The position numbers were made by a program, and so were the translations under genes. Source: Cryptosporangium phraense (GTDB lineage Bacteria > Actinomycetota > Actinomycetes > Mycobacteriales > Cryptosporangiaceae). Taken from it: a stretch of 64,000 nt of DNA. The stretch lies in the NCBI RefSeq assembly GCF_006912135.1, contig NZ_VIRS01000011.1:62001-126000 (forward strand), read 5' to 3'. The notes below the pieces were generated by a model. It ran no database searches, had not been told where the DNA came from, and saw only the letters and a list, made by a program, of their open reading frames with translations. This document shows positions 44,429 to 53,780 of the stretch, in pieces. Numbering within the stretch: the first letter of the stretch is position 1; each line of letters begins with the position of its first letter.

Positions 44429-46453
44429 GTGCGAAGTGAGGCGTCCGGGACCCAACCGGCATCACCGGTGGCCGGTCTGTCCGATCTGACCGTTCTGGCG
44501 CGCGGAGGGTACTCGACCGTATACCGCGCCCGGCAGGACTCGATCGGACGTGAGGTCGCGCTCAAGATCGACACCCGCTCTCTGGAGTCCGAGCGCGACC
44601 GGCGTCGATTCGTCCGTGAGGCCGAGGCGGCCGGTCGGATGTCCGGCCACCCCAACGTCGTCAACATCTACGACGCGGGCGTGACGCCGGACAACCATCC
44701 GTATCTGGTCATGGAGCTGTGCACCGGCGGGTCGTACGCGGCCCGGCTGCGCGAGCGCGGGCCGCTGTCGCCGGTCGAGGTCCGGGACGTCGGTGTGAAG
44801 ATCGCCGACGCGCTGCAGGCCGCTCACGACAACGGCATCCTGCACCGGGACGTGAAGCCGGGGAACATCCTGATCAACCGGTACGGGGTGCCCGGGCTGG
44901 CCGACTTCGGGCTGGCCGCGCTGCCCGACCCGAGCCGCGAGCTGTCGGTGACGATCGAGGCGCTGACGCCGGCGTACGCGCCACCCGAGGTGTTCCGGAT
45001 GGAGGCGCCCTCGCCGCTCGGCGATCAGTTCTCGCTCGGGGCGTCGTTGTACGCGCTGCTGTCCGGGCGTCCGCCGAGGTGGCCGGAGACCGGGACGCCG
45101 AGCCTGGCGACGATGGTCATGATCCTGGACGAGCCGATACCGGATATTCCGGGCGTGCCACCGGGGCTCTCGGCGGTGTTGCGCCGGGCGATGGCGCCGT
45201 ACGCCGAGGATCGGTACCCGTCGGCCGGGGAGTTCCGGGACGCGCTGGCGTCGCTCGACCTCGAGTCGGACACCGGGTCGCGGGCCGCGGGCTTCAGCGC
45301 CGCGCCGACGATCCCCGGGCCGCAGAGCGGCCCCCCGTCATCCGGCGCGCCGTCGTCCGGGCCGCCGTCGGGCGGGTTCGGGTCGGCGAGCGTGCCGGTC
45401 AGCGGCGGGGCGCCGTACCCGCCGTACGGTGGAGCGCCGTCCGCCCCGCAGAGCGGTCCGCCGGTGCAGCAGAGTGGGCCGCCGGCGCCACACAGCGGGC
45501 CGCCTGGGCCGCACAGCGGCGCGCCGACGGCGCACGGGATGCCTCCGACGTTGTACGGCACCCCGCCGAGCGGGCCGCCGCCGTACGGCCAGCCGCCCGG
45601 TGGGCCGTCCGCGCCGAACAGCGGTCCGCCGGCGAGCCCGGCGGCGGCTTACGGCGCGCCTCCGGTCTCGGGGCCGGGTGGTGGGCGGCCGATGAACCAG
45701 ACGACGGTGTTCCCGGCCAACACGTTCGCGCCCGGCGGGCAGCCGCCCGGCGGGCCGCCGCCGTACCCGCCGCCGGGCGGCTTCAACGCTCCACCCGGCG
45801 GCCCGCGGAAGAGCAACGGCTCCAAGCGCCTGGTGGTGATCCTGGCCGTCGTCGTCGCGGTGCTGCTCGTGGCCGGTGGCATCGGCGCCGCGGCGATCGG
45901 TTTCCTCGGTGGCGGCGGGGACGACACCCCGACCACGCTCGAACCCAGCGGCGACCCCGGCCCGACCGCGCCGACCCAGGCGCCGTCCGGCGAGCCGCTG
46001 CCGTCCCAGAGCGGCGAGATCCCCGATTTCCCGCTCGACCTGCCGACCGGCACCGCGGGCACCGACGCGCTCGGCTCCCCGTGCGACGTCGCCGTGCTGG
46101 CCGCGCGGGGCGCGGGTATCCAGGCTCGGTGCCCGTCCGGCCCGGAATGCTGGCGCGTCAAGTCCGACGGGACCTACCAGAGCCGTGAGTGCACGAACAA
46201 CCACACCTGGGAGACGTTCGTGATCGGCCAGCTCGCCTCGAGCGAGAGCAGCGCGAACGCCTCGTCGCTCAAGGCCGACGCGAACGTCCAGGTGCTGTGC
46301 TCGGACGCGGTGCTCCAAGGGGCACTATCGGCGACCGGTCAGGATCCGAGCGGCTGGCGGATAGCCGTGTCCGCCGACAAGACCGGTGCCAACTTCCGCT
46401 GCCTGGCCGGCAAGGGCGAGAACACCCCCCGCAAGGCCGTGTTCGTCAAGTAG
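44429..46453 (+). CDS. membrane Ser/Thr protein kinase with extracytoplasmic Cys-rich domain, 674 aa
   Basis: Hanks-type kinase domain at about 15-275: glycine loop ARGGYSTVYRA, K46 in VALKID, D141 in HRDVKPGN, D159 in ADFGLA. A Gly/Pro-rich juxtamembrane linker (about 290-460) with many SGPP repeats leads to one span at about 466-493 (RLVVILAVVVAVLLVAGG). The outer about 170 residues hold six cysteines in a pattern recalling septum-formation-like domains (SPCDVAVL, RECTNNHTWETF, VLCSDAVL). GTG 44429 is leaderless. A shorter paralogue lies at 49350. Confidence 0.92.
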   Translation: MRSEASGTQPASPVAGLSDLTVLARGGYSTVYRARQDSIGREVALKIDTRSLESERDRRRFVREAEAAGRMSGHPNVVNIYDAGVTPDNHPYLVMELCTGGSYAARLRERGPLSPVEVRDVGVKIADALQAAHDNGILHRDVKPGNILINRYGVPGLADFGLAALPDPSRELSVTIEALTPAYAPPEVFRMEAPSPLGDQFSLGASLYALLSGRPPRWPETGTPSLATMVMILDEPIPDIPGVPPGLSAVLRRAMAPYAEDRYPSAGEFRDALASLDLESDTGSRAAGFSAAPTIPGPQSGPPSSGAPSSGPPSGGFGSASVPVSGGAPYPPYGGAPSAPQSGPPVQQSGPPAPHSGPPGPHSGAPTAHGMPPTLYGTPPSGPPPYGQPPGGPSAPNSGPPASPAAAYGAPPVSGPGGGRPMNQTTVFPANTFAPGGQPPGGPPPYPPPGGFNAPPGGPRKSNGSKRLVVILAVVVAVLLVAGGIGAAAIGFLGGGGDDTPTTLEPSGDPGPTAPTQAPSGEPLPSQSGEIPDFPLDLPTGTAGTDALGSPCDVAVLAARGAGIQARCPSGPECWRVKSDGTYQSRECTNNHTWETFVIGQLASSESSANASSLKADANVQVLCSDAVLQGALSATGQDPSGWRIAVSADKTGANFRCLAGKGENTPRKAVFVK

Positions 46454-46649
46454 GTGCGACGTATCCCCGCGACCGGCCACGGCACATGTTGCCTCGGTCG
46501 TCGATCGTGAGTCGGGTGTCGCACGCCCCGCCCCGTTGCCGCCGTGCCGCGGCGGCCAGGGAAGATGTGCTCGTCATCTCCGGCGCCTACCGTCCCAAGT
46601 GTCTATTATATGACGGTAAGCACTATCTCATGTCAGGAGAAGAAGCCCT
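46454..46649 (+). other. 196-bp promoter region of the methyltransferase operon
   Basis: A TATTAT hexamer at 46604-46609 is a good -10, and TGACGGTAAGC occurs twice, at 46611-46621 and over the methyltransferase start at 46651-46661. AGGAG lies about 10 nt before the GTG. GC falls here relative to the kinase gene. Confidence 0.45.
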
Positions 46650-47447
46650 GTGACGGTAAGCGGCATTTTCGAAGACCGTGCTTACGTCACAGCGTTCGAG
46701 CGAAATCGATACGTCGCTGCGCATCGCGCCGAGGAGTACGCGGCCGAAGCGATAAAGGAAGCCCCCGATGTCGCGCATCTCGAAGTGCTGGACGTGGGTG
46801 CCGGGACCGGGCAGTTCGCAGGTCCGCTTCATCGCGCGGCGGCTAGTCGATCTTCCTCGCACCAAATAATTCTTCTTGACAACTCGACCGAAATGGCAAG
46901 CCACCTCCGAACGGCGAGTGCAGAGCTGGGTCCGAGCGTCAGGGCGGTGACCGACGACTTCTGGCACTACCGGAATTCTGCCTCCGACGTCCACGTCACA
47001 TTGTTCTCGGAGAGCATCCATCTGTTAGGAGATTTGGACAAGGTGATCGCGGCCGTCGCGGGCTTCTCCGCGCCGCGCGGCGTCCTGGCCCTCCGCATCG
47101 CGACCCGTGAGCAGGTGCACGCCCGGCCTTGGTACCAGTGGTATCCAGACGCACTAGCGATAGATCTGATGCGTCATCCCTCCAAGGCCGAGCTGATGAA
47201 ATACCTGCACGACGCAGGCTACGACGCATACTCTCGTGAGGCCGATGAATCGCGGGTCATGTCAGCCCACGAGTTGGGGGAGATGCTCGAGGCGCAGTCG
47301 TTCTCGGCGCTCAGGCTCATGGACGGGCATGCGTTCGGGGAGGGAGTTCGTCGTATGAGGAAGGATCTCAGGCGCGCTGGAGATGTTCACTTCGACTATC
47401 GCCTGACCTGGACCATCGCGCGGTTGCGTGAAGGCAATGGAGGATGA
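46650..47447 (+). CDS. class I SAM-dependent methyltransferase, 265 aa
   Basis: Rossmann-fold methyltransferase: motif I LEVLDVGAGTGQFAGPL near residue 44, motif II IILLDNSTEM, and VHVTLFSESIHLLGDLDKV as motif IV. The C-terminal part (PWYQWYPDALAIDLMRHPS) may bind the acceptor. GTG 46650. GC about 55-58%, lower than its neighbours, and codon choice is less GC-biased, which fits recent acquisition. It overlaps the next gene by 20 bp if that starts at 47428. No acceptor can be named. Confidence 0.8.
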   Translation: MTVSGIFEDRAYVTAFERNRYVAAHRAEEYAAEAIKEAPDVAHLEVLDVGAGTGQFAGPLHRAAASRSSSHQIILLDNSTEMASHLRTASAELGPSVRAVTDDFWHYRNSASDVHVTLFSESIHLLGDLDKVIAAVAGFSAPRGVLALRIATREQVHARPWYQWYPDALAIDLMRHPSKAELMKYLHDAGYDAYSREADESRVMSAHELGEMLEAQSFSALRLMDGHAFGEGVRRMRKDLRRAGDVHFDYRLTWTIARLREGNGG

Positions 47448-48384
47448 GGGTCAGGGTGAGCCGCGCAAGGGAGCGATGAAGAACCAGCCGAGAGTAGGTC
47501 TGCTCTGGCTGGCCACGCTCGAGTACGGGCCTTTCGTACTGGCGGCCGTCCTGTTGTTACTCACCTCTTTCGCTGATGACGTTCCCAGTATTCAGCACCT
47601 GTTCCCCGCCACGAAGGTGGGCGTATACGTCTGTCTTACGTTCGTAGCCCTGTTCGCTTTTGTTCTTCGACTGACCGACCGTATCGGTTCTCTCGAGAGA
47701 ACCGTTCGGCAGAGCCTGGCCCTCCAGCAGGACTTTGTTGCGGCAGCCAAGCCACCGATCAGCCTGGTTCCGTTGGCTCAGGCCTTCCGGGCCGCCGAGA
47801 GCACCGTGGGCGAGAGCGGCCTGGTGCGAATCTATGCTTTCAGTTCGCGTTTCATTTCCCAACACATGCAGCCACGGGATTTCACGGTCGGTTCCATGTG
47901 CCTCTTGACATCGGGCGCTGGACCGACCACCGATTCGATGCTCGATATGGAGATCCAGCTCTCGGTGTTGTACACCTGGGCCAGCCGCGTCCGAACCGGC
48001 GACATCAACTCGTTGGAATTGCGGCAGTACGACTTTTATCCAACGGAATGGTATGTGATCTTCGACGATAAGTTGATGATCACGAGTTCCTATGTTCACG
48101 ACGTCCACAGCGTCGGGCGGGTGGGCACGTCGCCCGAGACCTTCGTGGTTCTTCCACACGGCGAGGGGGCCAGCCTGATTCGTTCGAAGATCGAGTCCTT
48201 CGACTTGCTGTTCGCGGCGGCCCAGTCGGATTTCGGACCGGGGAAATACGAGGGCTGCTACGAACTGCGAGACGGTGTGGTCAAGGTACGAGATTTGAAC
48301 GAAGACGCTTGGCGTGAGCTGAGCCCGGTCAGTCAATCGGTCCCGGTGATCAAGTCGTCGAAGGACGAGAGCAGCCGCCTCTGA
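47428..48384 (+). CDS. two-TM protein with a cytoplasmic PLD-like domain (tentative), 318 aa
   Basis: Two spans near residues 35-48 and 66-82 (VLAAVLLLLTSF and VGVYVCLTFVALFAFVL), a coiled stretch (RIGSLERTVRQSLALQQDF) and an about 200-residue domain. LVRIYAFSSRFISQH, LELRQYDFYPTEWYVIFDDKLMITSS and SLIRSKIESFDLLF have the spacing of a single phospholipase D-like unit but lack an obvious HXK, so it may only bind. Starts at GTG 47428, ATG 47437 or ATG 47476 are all possible. Lower GC like its partner. Function unknown. Confidence 0.65.
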   Translation: MKAMEDEGQGEPRKGAMKNQPRVGLLWLATLEYGPFVLAAVLLLLTSFADDVPSIQHLFPATKVGVYVCLTFVALFAFVLRLTDRIGSLERTVRQSLALQQDFVAAAKPPISLVPLAQAFRAAESTVGESGLVRIYAFSSRFISQHMQPRDFTVGSMCLLTSGAGPTTDSMLDMEIQLSVLYTWASRVRTGDINSLELRQYDFYPTEWYVIFDDKLMITSSYVHDVHSVGRVGTSPETFVVLPHGEGASLIRSKIESFDLLFAAAQSDFGPGKYEGCYELRDGVVKVRDLNEDAWRELSPVSQSVPVIKSSKDESSRL

Positions 48385-48444
48385 CGGCTCGGTTCCGACC
48401 AGCGTTGCCGGCTCTCCAGCCGATCACGACCAGCGCCGAAGCAG

Positions 48445-48476
48445 TGCGGACGCTGCGCAGGTGCGCAGCGTCCGCA
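48445..48476. terminator. 15-bp terminator hairpin between the two-TM gene and crp
   Basis: Arms 48445-48459 and 48462-48476 pair perfectly; the effective loop is CAGGTG with a 13-bp stem. It sits between convergent genes and can stop both. Confidence 0.8.
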
Positions 48477-48490
48477 TGGGCTCGTACGGG

Positions 48491-49165
48491 TCAGCGCGCG
48501 CGGCGCGAGAGGCGCTCCGGGTCGAGGAGGACGACGCTCTTGCCCTCCAGGCGGAGCCAGCCACGGGACGTGAAGTCGGCCAGGGCCTTGTTCACGGTCT
48601 CGCGGGACGCCCCGACGAGCTGAGCGATCTCTTCCTGCGTCAGGTCGTGGGTGAGGCGCAGCGCGCTGCCCTCGCGCGTCCCGAATCGCTTCGCGAGCTG
48701 CAGCAGGTTCTTCGCGACGCGGCCAGGCACGTCGGTGAAGATCAGGTCGGCGAGCGCGTCGTTGGTGCGACGCAGTCGCCGGGCCAGCACGCGGAGCAGC
48801 TGCTCGGCGATCTCGGGCCGGTTGGTGATCCACGGCCGCAGCGACTGCTGACGCATCCGCGCGACCTTCGCGTCGGTCACCGCGACCGCGCTGGCGGTCC
48901 GCGGGCCGGGGTCGAACAACGAGAGCTCGCCGAACAGATCGGACGGGCCCATCACGGCGATCATGTTCTCGCGACCATCGGCAGCACGCCGACCGACCTT
49001 TATTTTCCCGGACATCACGATGTAAAGCGAGTCACCGAGTTCTCCCTCGGAGAAGATCGTGTGACCCTTCGGGATGTCGAGGTACTCCAGGTGGGCCGCG
49101 AGAGCCTCAGCTGACTCCGGCTCGACCCCCTGAAACAGCCCTGAGCGGGCAAGTACCTCGTCCAT
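48491..49165 (-). CDS. crp: Crp/Fnr-family cAMP receptor-like regulator, 224 aa
   Basis: Global regulator with a cNMP-binding beta-roll at about 10-115 ([35 protein letters not shown] holding the phosphate-binding cassette with R and S/A) and a C-terminal winged helix ([24 protein letters not shown]). Closely matches the layout of mycobacterial Crp (Rv3676) and GlxR, and nth lies next to it as there. ATG 49165 after a GGAGG site. The cyclase at 40913 could supply its ligand. Confidence 0.93.
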   Translation of the reverse strand: MDEVLARSGLFQGVEPESAEALAAHLEYLDIPKGHTIFSEGELGDSLYIVMSGKIKVGRRAADGRENMIAVMGPSDLFGELSLFDPGPRTASAVAVTDAKVARMRQQSLRPWITNRPEIAEQLLRVLARRLRRTNDALADLIFTDVPGRVAKNLLQLAKRFGTREGSALRLTHDLTQEEIAQLVGASRETVNKALADFTSRGWLRLEGKSVVLLDPERLSRRAR

Positions 49166-49349
49166 GACCCCACCTCCAGCAGCGGCCGACTGACGGTGAG
49201 TCTATGGGGCCGGTGGGACGGGGCGGGCAATGACCCGCTTCCGACGCCCCAGGACGGCATTTTGCCGGGCACCGGTGTCCGATCGGCGACTCGCACGAAG
49301 ACCGGCCCATCGTAGGCTAGAAGTTCGGCTGACACGGGGAGGCGGGGCA

Positions 49350-50285
49350 GTGGAGACTTCCCCGGTTCCGGGGTTCCCGATCCTGTCCGTGCTGGGCAGC
49401 GGCGGTTTCTCCACGGTATACCGAGCCCTCCAGGAGTCGATCGGACGCGAGGTCGCGCTCAAGATCGACCACCGCGTGCTGATCGACGAGGGCGACCGCG
49501 CGCGGTTCTTCGCCGAGGTGCGGGCGGCCGGGCAGGTCTCCGGGCACCCGAACGTGATCGACATCCACGACGCCGGCATCACCGCCGACGGGCGGGCGTA
49601 CCTGGTCATGGAGCTGTGCCCGGCCGGGTCGCTCGCCGACTACCTGCGCCGGCAGGGTCCGATGCCGCTCGTCGACGTGCTCGACGTGGGGGTCGCGATC
49701 GCCGACGCGCTGGCCGCCGCGCACCGGGTCGGCGTCGTCCACCGGGACGTGAAGCCGGCCAACGTGCTCTACGACCGCTACGGGCACCCTGAGCTCGCCG
49801 ACTTCGGCCTGGCCGCCCGCTACGACCCGACCACCGAGTCGACGTCCACGCTCGAGCTGTTGACGCCGGCCTACGCGGCCCCGGAGATGTTCTGGTCGCG
49901 CCGCCCGACCCCGGCCGTCGACGTGTACGGGCTCTCGGCGACGCTCTACGCGCTGCTGACCGGACGTCCACCGCGGTGGCCGAGCGGGGAAGCGAACCTG
50001 ACCGACGCCGAGATCGAGGCGTTGCACTCGGCTTGGATCCCCAGCATCTCCGGCGTGCCGGAGTCGGTGGTCGGGGTGCTGCGAGCCGGCATGGCCCGGG
50101 AACCGGAGGACCGCCTGCCGACAGCGGGCACGCTCCGGGACGCGCTGCGGGCCGAGCGGTCGGCCCTCGGCCGGGCGTCCGAGCGGTTCTCCGACCCGGG
50201 CGCCCCCGGCGCCGACCACGACCTCGCCGATCAGCCGACCGCCCGCCTCCCGCGGCTGCGCCCGACTGTCGGTAGGGAGGGTTAG
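49350..50285 (+). CDS. soluble Ser/Thr protein kinase, 311 aa
   Basis: Hanks-type kinase, K38 in VALKID, D133 in HRDVKPAN, D151 in ADFGLA, with [11 protein letters not shown] as the glycine loop. It has no membrane span and only a short tail. It is a paralogue of the kinase at 44429: [11 protein letters not shown] and LTPAYA are shared and the flanking sequence aligns over the whole catalytic domain. GTG 49350 is preferred because GGGAGG lies about 8 nt before it; the frame is open upstream to 49230. The stop lies 10 nt before nth. Confidence 0.9.
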   Translation: METSPVPGFPILSVLGSGGFSTVYRALQESIGREVALKIDHRVLIDEGDRARFFAEVRAAGQVSGHPNVIDIHDAGITADGRAYLVMELCPAGSLADYLRRQGPMPLVDVLDVGVAIADALAAAHRVGVVHRDVKPANVLYDRYGHPELADFGLAARYDPTTESTSTLELLTPAYAAPEMFWSRRPTPAVDVYGLSATLYALLTGRPPRWPSGEANLTDAEIEALHSAWIPSISGVPESVVGVLRAGMAREPEDRLPTAGTLRDALRAERSALGRASERFSDPGAPGADHDLADQPTARLPRLRPTVGREG

Positions 50286-50288
50286 CAT
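50283..50288 (+). promoter_or_regulatory. -10 hexamer TAGCAT of the nth-marP operon
   Basis: TAGCAT overlaps the kinase stop and ends 7 nt before the GTG at 50296, suggesting an own, leaderless promoter for nth. Confidence 0.5.
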
Positions 50289-50295
50289 TCCGGCC

Positions 50296-51027
50296 GTGAC
50301 AGTCGCCGTGGAGAGCGGGCTCGCGCTCAAGCGCCGGGCCCGCCGGATGCACCGGATCCTCACCGAGACCCATCCCGACGCTCACTGCGAGCTCGACTTC
50401 ACGACGCCGCTGGAGCTCGCGGTCGCGACGGTCCTGTCCGCGCAGACCACCGACGTCCGGGTGAACCTGACGACGCCGAGGCTGTTCGCGAAGTACCGCA
50501 CGGCCGAGGATTACGCCGGCGCCGATCGGGCCGAGATGGAGGAGATCCTCAAGCCGACCGGGTTCTTCCGGGCCAAGACGAACTCGCTGATCGGGCTCGG
50601 TCAGGCGCTGGTCGAGCGGTTCGGTGGCGAGCTGCCGGCCACGCTCGACGAGCTGGTCACGCTGCCGGGCATCGGCCGCAAGACCGCGAACGTCGTGCTC
50701 GGCAACGCGTTCGGCGTCCCCGGCATCACGGTCGACACGCACTTCGGGCGGCTGTCCCGGCGCTTCGGCTGGACCACCGAGGAAGACCCGGTGAAGGTCG
50801 AGCACGAGGTCGGTGCGCTGTTCGAGCGCAAAGACTGGACGATGCTCTCGCACCGGCTGATCTTTCACGGGCGGCGCGTGTGCCACGCGCGGAAGCCGGC
50901 CTGCGGTGCGTGCACGCTGTCGGCGCTGTGTCCGTCGTACGGGACGGGCCCGACGGACCTGCCGACGGCGGTGAAGCTGTTGAAGGGCCCGCGAGTGGAT
51001 GAGTTGGCGGCGCTGGTAGGCGCATGA
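50296..51027 (+). CDS. nth: endonuclease III (DNA glycosylase/AP lyase), 243 aa
   Basis: Removes oxidised pyrimidines in base-excision repair. The helix-hairpin-helix [13 protein letters not shown] holds the catalytic lysine K129, and D147 is the catalytic Asp in VDTHF. A C-terminal [4Fe-4S] site is complete: C196, C203, C206, C212 (CX6CX2CX5C). Start GTG 50296. Overlaps the TlpA-like gene by 4 bp, same order as Rv3674c-Rv3671c. Confidence 0.96.
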   Translation: MTVAVESGLALKRRARRMHRILTETHPDAHCELDFTTPLELAVATVLSAQTTDVRVNLTTPRLFAKYRTAEDYAGADRAEMEEILKPTGFFRAKTNSLIGLGQALVERFGGELPATLDELVTLPGIGRKTANVVLGNAFGVPGITVDTHFGRLSRRFGWTTEEDPVKVEHEVGALFERKDWTMLSHRLIFHGRRVCHARKPACGACTLSALCPSYGTGPTDLPTAVKLLKGPRVDELAALVGA

Positions 51028-51692
51028 GGGGGTTGGCAGGCCGGGCCGGGCGCCGCGGGGCTGGGCCGGGGCGCCGCTCGGCCGGGCTGAGGGCCGTGGG
51101 GCCGGTTCGGGTTCTGGTCGTGGTGGTGCTGTTGTTGGCCGGGTGCAGCAGTGGCGGGGGTGGGAAGGCCGAGGAATCGCCCACGCCCGGATGGAATCCG
51201 TCCGCTTTCGCGGACAGCAAGTTCGCCGCCTGCCCGGCCGCCACCGGTCCGGTGCCCGGTGGCAGCCCGCTGCGCAGCGTCAAGCCGCTGCTCTGCATGG
51301 TGAAGACCGGCGACCCGGTGACGGTCGGCGCGCCGATCGGGCGTCCGATGGTGCTCAACCTGTGGGCGTCCTGGTGCCTGCCCTGCAAGGACGAAATGCC
51401 GGTGATGGAGCATCTGTCCACGGCGGCCGGCGCCCGGCTCGCGGTGGTCGGCGTCAACACCGGCGACGACGCCCCGAACGCGATCCTCGCCGCCGACGAC
51501 GTCGGCGTCACGTTCCCGAACGTCTACGACCGGGCCCAGGACGTGCTCCACGCGCTGAAGCTGAACTCGCTGCCCGCCACCGCGTTCATCTCGGCCGACG
51601 GCGAAGTCGTCCACGTTTACCGGGGCACCCCCCTGACCGACAAGACTCTGTCCGCATTGGTCGAGCAACACCTCGGAGTGCGCGTGGCATGA
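51024..51692 (+). CDS. TlpA/ResA-like thioredoxin-fold lipoprotein, 222 aa
   Basis: Exported lipoprotein: basic N terminus, hydrophobic helix [14 protein letters not shown] with the lipidation cysteine C41. The thioredoxin-fold domain carries the redox motif W117-C118-L-P-C121 ([15 protein letters not shown]) and a cis-Pro loop SLPATAF. Likely a membrane-attached thiol oxidoreductase. Equivalent by order to Rv3673c. ATG 51024 overlaps nth by 4 bp. Confidence 0.9.
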   Translation: MRGLAGRAGRRGAGPGRRSAGLRAVGPVRVLVVVVLLLAGCSSGGGGKAEESPTPGWNPSAFADSKFAACPAATGPVPGGSPLRSVKPLLCMVKTGDPVTVGAPIGRPMVLNLWASWCLPCKDEMPVMEHLSTAAGARLAVVGVNTGDDAPNAILAADDVGVTFPNVYDRAQDVLHALKLNSLPATAFISADGEVVHVYRGTPLTDKTLSALVEQHLGVRVA

Positions 51693-52402
51693 ACGAGAAC
51701 CCTCCCGGTCATCCGGAGCCGGGCGTCGAGACGCTGCCCTCCTGGCTGCACGCGCTGGTCGGTGCGCTGCCGGAGGTCCGCAGCGACCAGATCTCCCGCT
51801 TCGTCCCGCCGCCGGACGGCAGCGGCCGTCCGTCCGCGGTGCTGATGCTGTTCGGTGAGGGTGAGCGGGGCCCCGACGTGCTGCTCCTCGAACGGGCCGC
51901 GACACTGCGCAGCCACGCCGGCCAGCCCGCGTTCCCGGGCGGCGCGACCGACCCGGGCGACGACGGCCCGGTCGGCACCGCTCTGCGCGAGGCCAACGAG
52001 GAGGTCGGGCTCGATCCGGGCTCGGTGCGCGTGATCGGCGAGCTGCCGCCGGTGCTGATCCCGGTGTCGGGGTTCATCGTCACCGGGGTGCTCGGCTGGT
52101 GGGAGCGGCCGCACCCGGTCGGCCCGGTCGATCCCGGCGAGGTGGCGACCGTGGCCCGGGTGCCGATCGCCGACCTGGCCGACCCCGACAACCGCTTCCG
52201 CGTCTCCCACCCCAGCGGCGTGATCGGGCCCGGGTTCGGCGTCAGCGACATGTTCGTCTGGGGCTTCACGGCCGGGCTGATCTCGTTCGTCCTCGATCTC
52301 GGCGGCTGGGCCCGGCCCTGGAATCGCAGCCGGATGCGCGATCTGCCCGCCGACGCGCTCGCGCTCGCCCGGCAGACCCGTCCACCGGACGCGGTGCGCT
52401 GA
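51689..52402 (+). CDS. NUDIX hydrolase, CoA pyrophosphatase (NudL-like), 237 aa
   Basis: The UPF0035 signature is visible as LLERAATLRSHAGQPAFPGG, followed by GGATDPGDDG and ALREANEEVGLD, the NUDIX box with Asp in place of the first Glu. This combination marks enzymes that split CoA and its derivatives. Equivalent by position to Rv3672c. ATG 51689 overlaps the TlpA-like gene by 4 bp. Confidence 0.9.
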   Translation: MNENPPGHPEPGVETLPSWLHALVGALPEVRSDQISRFVPPPDGSGRPSAVLMLFGEGERGPDVLLLERAATLRSHAGQPAFPGGATDPGDDGPVGTALREANEEVGLDPGSVRVIGELPPVLIPVSGFIVTGVLGWWERPHPVGPVDPGEVATVARVPIADLADPDNRFRVSHPSGVIGPGFGVSDMFVWGFTAGLISFVLDLGGWARPWNRSRMRDLPADALALARQTRPPDAVR

Positions 52403-52598
52403 ATTCGCGGTTGGGACCGGCCAGCTACGGTGACGGTGTGTTCTCCGGCTTCCGGAGCACACAAACGATCGATCGGGGTCACGCTCAGTCACGGACGCTA
52501 TGACTTCGTCTGTACGTTCCACCTCACGTCGAACACGGTCGGCATCATCGACGTGAGTTGAGATAGCGCGCCGCAACGAATGACCGGAAGGACCTCGA
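52403..52598. other. 196-bp gap before the MarP-like gene
   Basis: No gene seen. GGAAGGA lies about 8 nt before the GTG at 52599. It may carry a separate promoter for the protease. Confidence 0.4.
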
Positions 52599-53780
52599 GT
52601 GAACGGAAGCCTTCTCGACATCGCTCTCGTTGTCGGAATCCTGGGCTTCGCAGTGAGCGGGTACCGCCAGGGGTTCGTCGTCGGGGCCTTGTCGTTCGTC
52701 GGGTTCTTCGGGGGAGCCCTCTTCGGCGTCCAGTTAGCGCCGGTCATCGCCAACCAGTTCAGCAGCCAGACCAGCCGGGTCGCGATCGCGCTCGGCATCG
52801 CGTTCGGCGCCGCGCTGATCGGCCAGGTCCTGGCGGTCGCGATCGGCAGCCGGGTGCGTGCGAGCATGCGGTCCTCCGGCCTGCGGGTCGTCGACGGGTT
52901 CGGCGGCTCGGTGGTGTCGGTCGTCGCGCTGCTCCTCGTCGCCTGGATGGTCGCGACCCCGCTGGGGAACTCCTCGTCGCCCTGGCTGAGCAGCCAGGTC
53001 CGGCGCTCGGCGATCATCCCCGCCGTCAACGACGCGGTCCCGAACACGGTCCGGTCCCTCTACGACCGTTTTGGCGACGTCGTCGAGCAGGGCGATTTCC
53101 CGCAGGTACTGGGCCCGCTGACGCCGACCGAGGTGCGGCCGGTGGCGCCGCCGAACAGCGCGCTGGCGAACTCCGAAGTGGTCAAGGCCGCGCAGGCGTC
53201 GGTCGTGAAGGTGATCGGCCAGGCGCCGTCCTGCGACCGGCGGCTGGAAGGCACCGGCTTCCTGTTCTCCGAGGGCCGGATCATGACCAACGCCCACGTG
53301 GTCGCGGGCACCGAAGAGGTCGCGGTCGAGTCGCTCGGCGAGCGCTACCAGGCCAAGGTCGTCTGGTACGACCCCGACACCGACATCGCGGTGCTCGACG
53401 TCGACAACCTGAACGCCCCGCTGCTGCGCTTCAACCCCCGCGCGGCGGCCGGCGCCGACGCGATCGTCGTCGGCTACCCGCTGGACGGCCCCTACACCGC
53501 GACCCCGGCCCGCATCCGTGACGAGCGTCAGATCAAGGGCCCGAACATCTACAGCTCGGCCGACGTCCAGCGCGAGGTGCTGATGCTGCGGGCCGAGGTG
53601 CAGAGCGGCAACTCCGGCGGCCCGTTGCTGGCCAGCGACGGAACCGTCTACGGCGTCGTCTTCGCGGCCGCGGTCGACAACAAGGAGACCGGGTTCGCGC
53701 TCAGCTACGACCAGATCTCCGAAGCGATCGTGAAGGGCAAGCAGTCCAACGAGGAAGTCAGCACGCAGGGCTGCGACTAG
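52599..53780 (+). CDS. marP: membrane-anchored periplasmic serine protease, MarP-like, 393 aa
   Basis: Four N-terminal spans in residues about 5-120 (CvpA-like: LDIALVVGILGFAVSGYRQG) followed by a chymotrypsin-like domain with H233 (TNAHVV), D262 (DTDIAVL) and S339 (SGNSGGP). C212 and C392 match the paired cysteines of M. tuberculosis MarP (Rv3671c), where the bond is needed for activity. MarP protects against acid and oxidative stress. GTG 52599. The stop shares its last base with the next start. Confidence 0.92.
   Translation: MNGSLLDIALVVGILGFAVSGYRQGFVVGALSFVGFFGGALFGVQLAPVIANQFSSQTSRVAIALGIAFGAALIGQVLAVAIGSRVRASMRSSGLRVVDGFGGSVVSVVALLLVAWMVATPLGNSSSPWLSSQVRRSAIIPAVNDAVPNTVRSLYDRFGDVVEQGDFPQVLGPLTPTEVRPVAPPNSALANSEVVKAAQASVVKVIGQAPSCDRRLEGTGFLFSEGRIMTNAHVVAGTEEVAVESLGERYQAKVVWYDPDTDIAVLDVDNLNAPLLRFNPRAAAGADAIVVGYPLDGPYTATPARIRDERQIKGPNIYSSADVQREVLMLRAEVQSGNSGGPLLASDGTVYGVVFAAAVDNKETGFALSYDQISEAIVKGKQSNEEVSTQGCD

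Noticed and set aside
40889-44455. Minus-strand open frame of about 1188 codons opposite the cyclase
   Set aside because: Composition (Arg, Gly, Gln) and lack of any domain mark it as the antisense shadow of the plus-strand cyclase/AAA/TPR gene.
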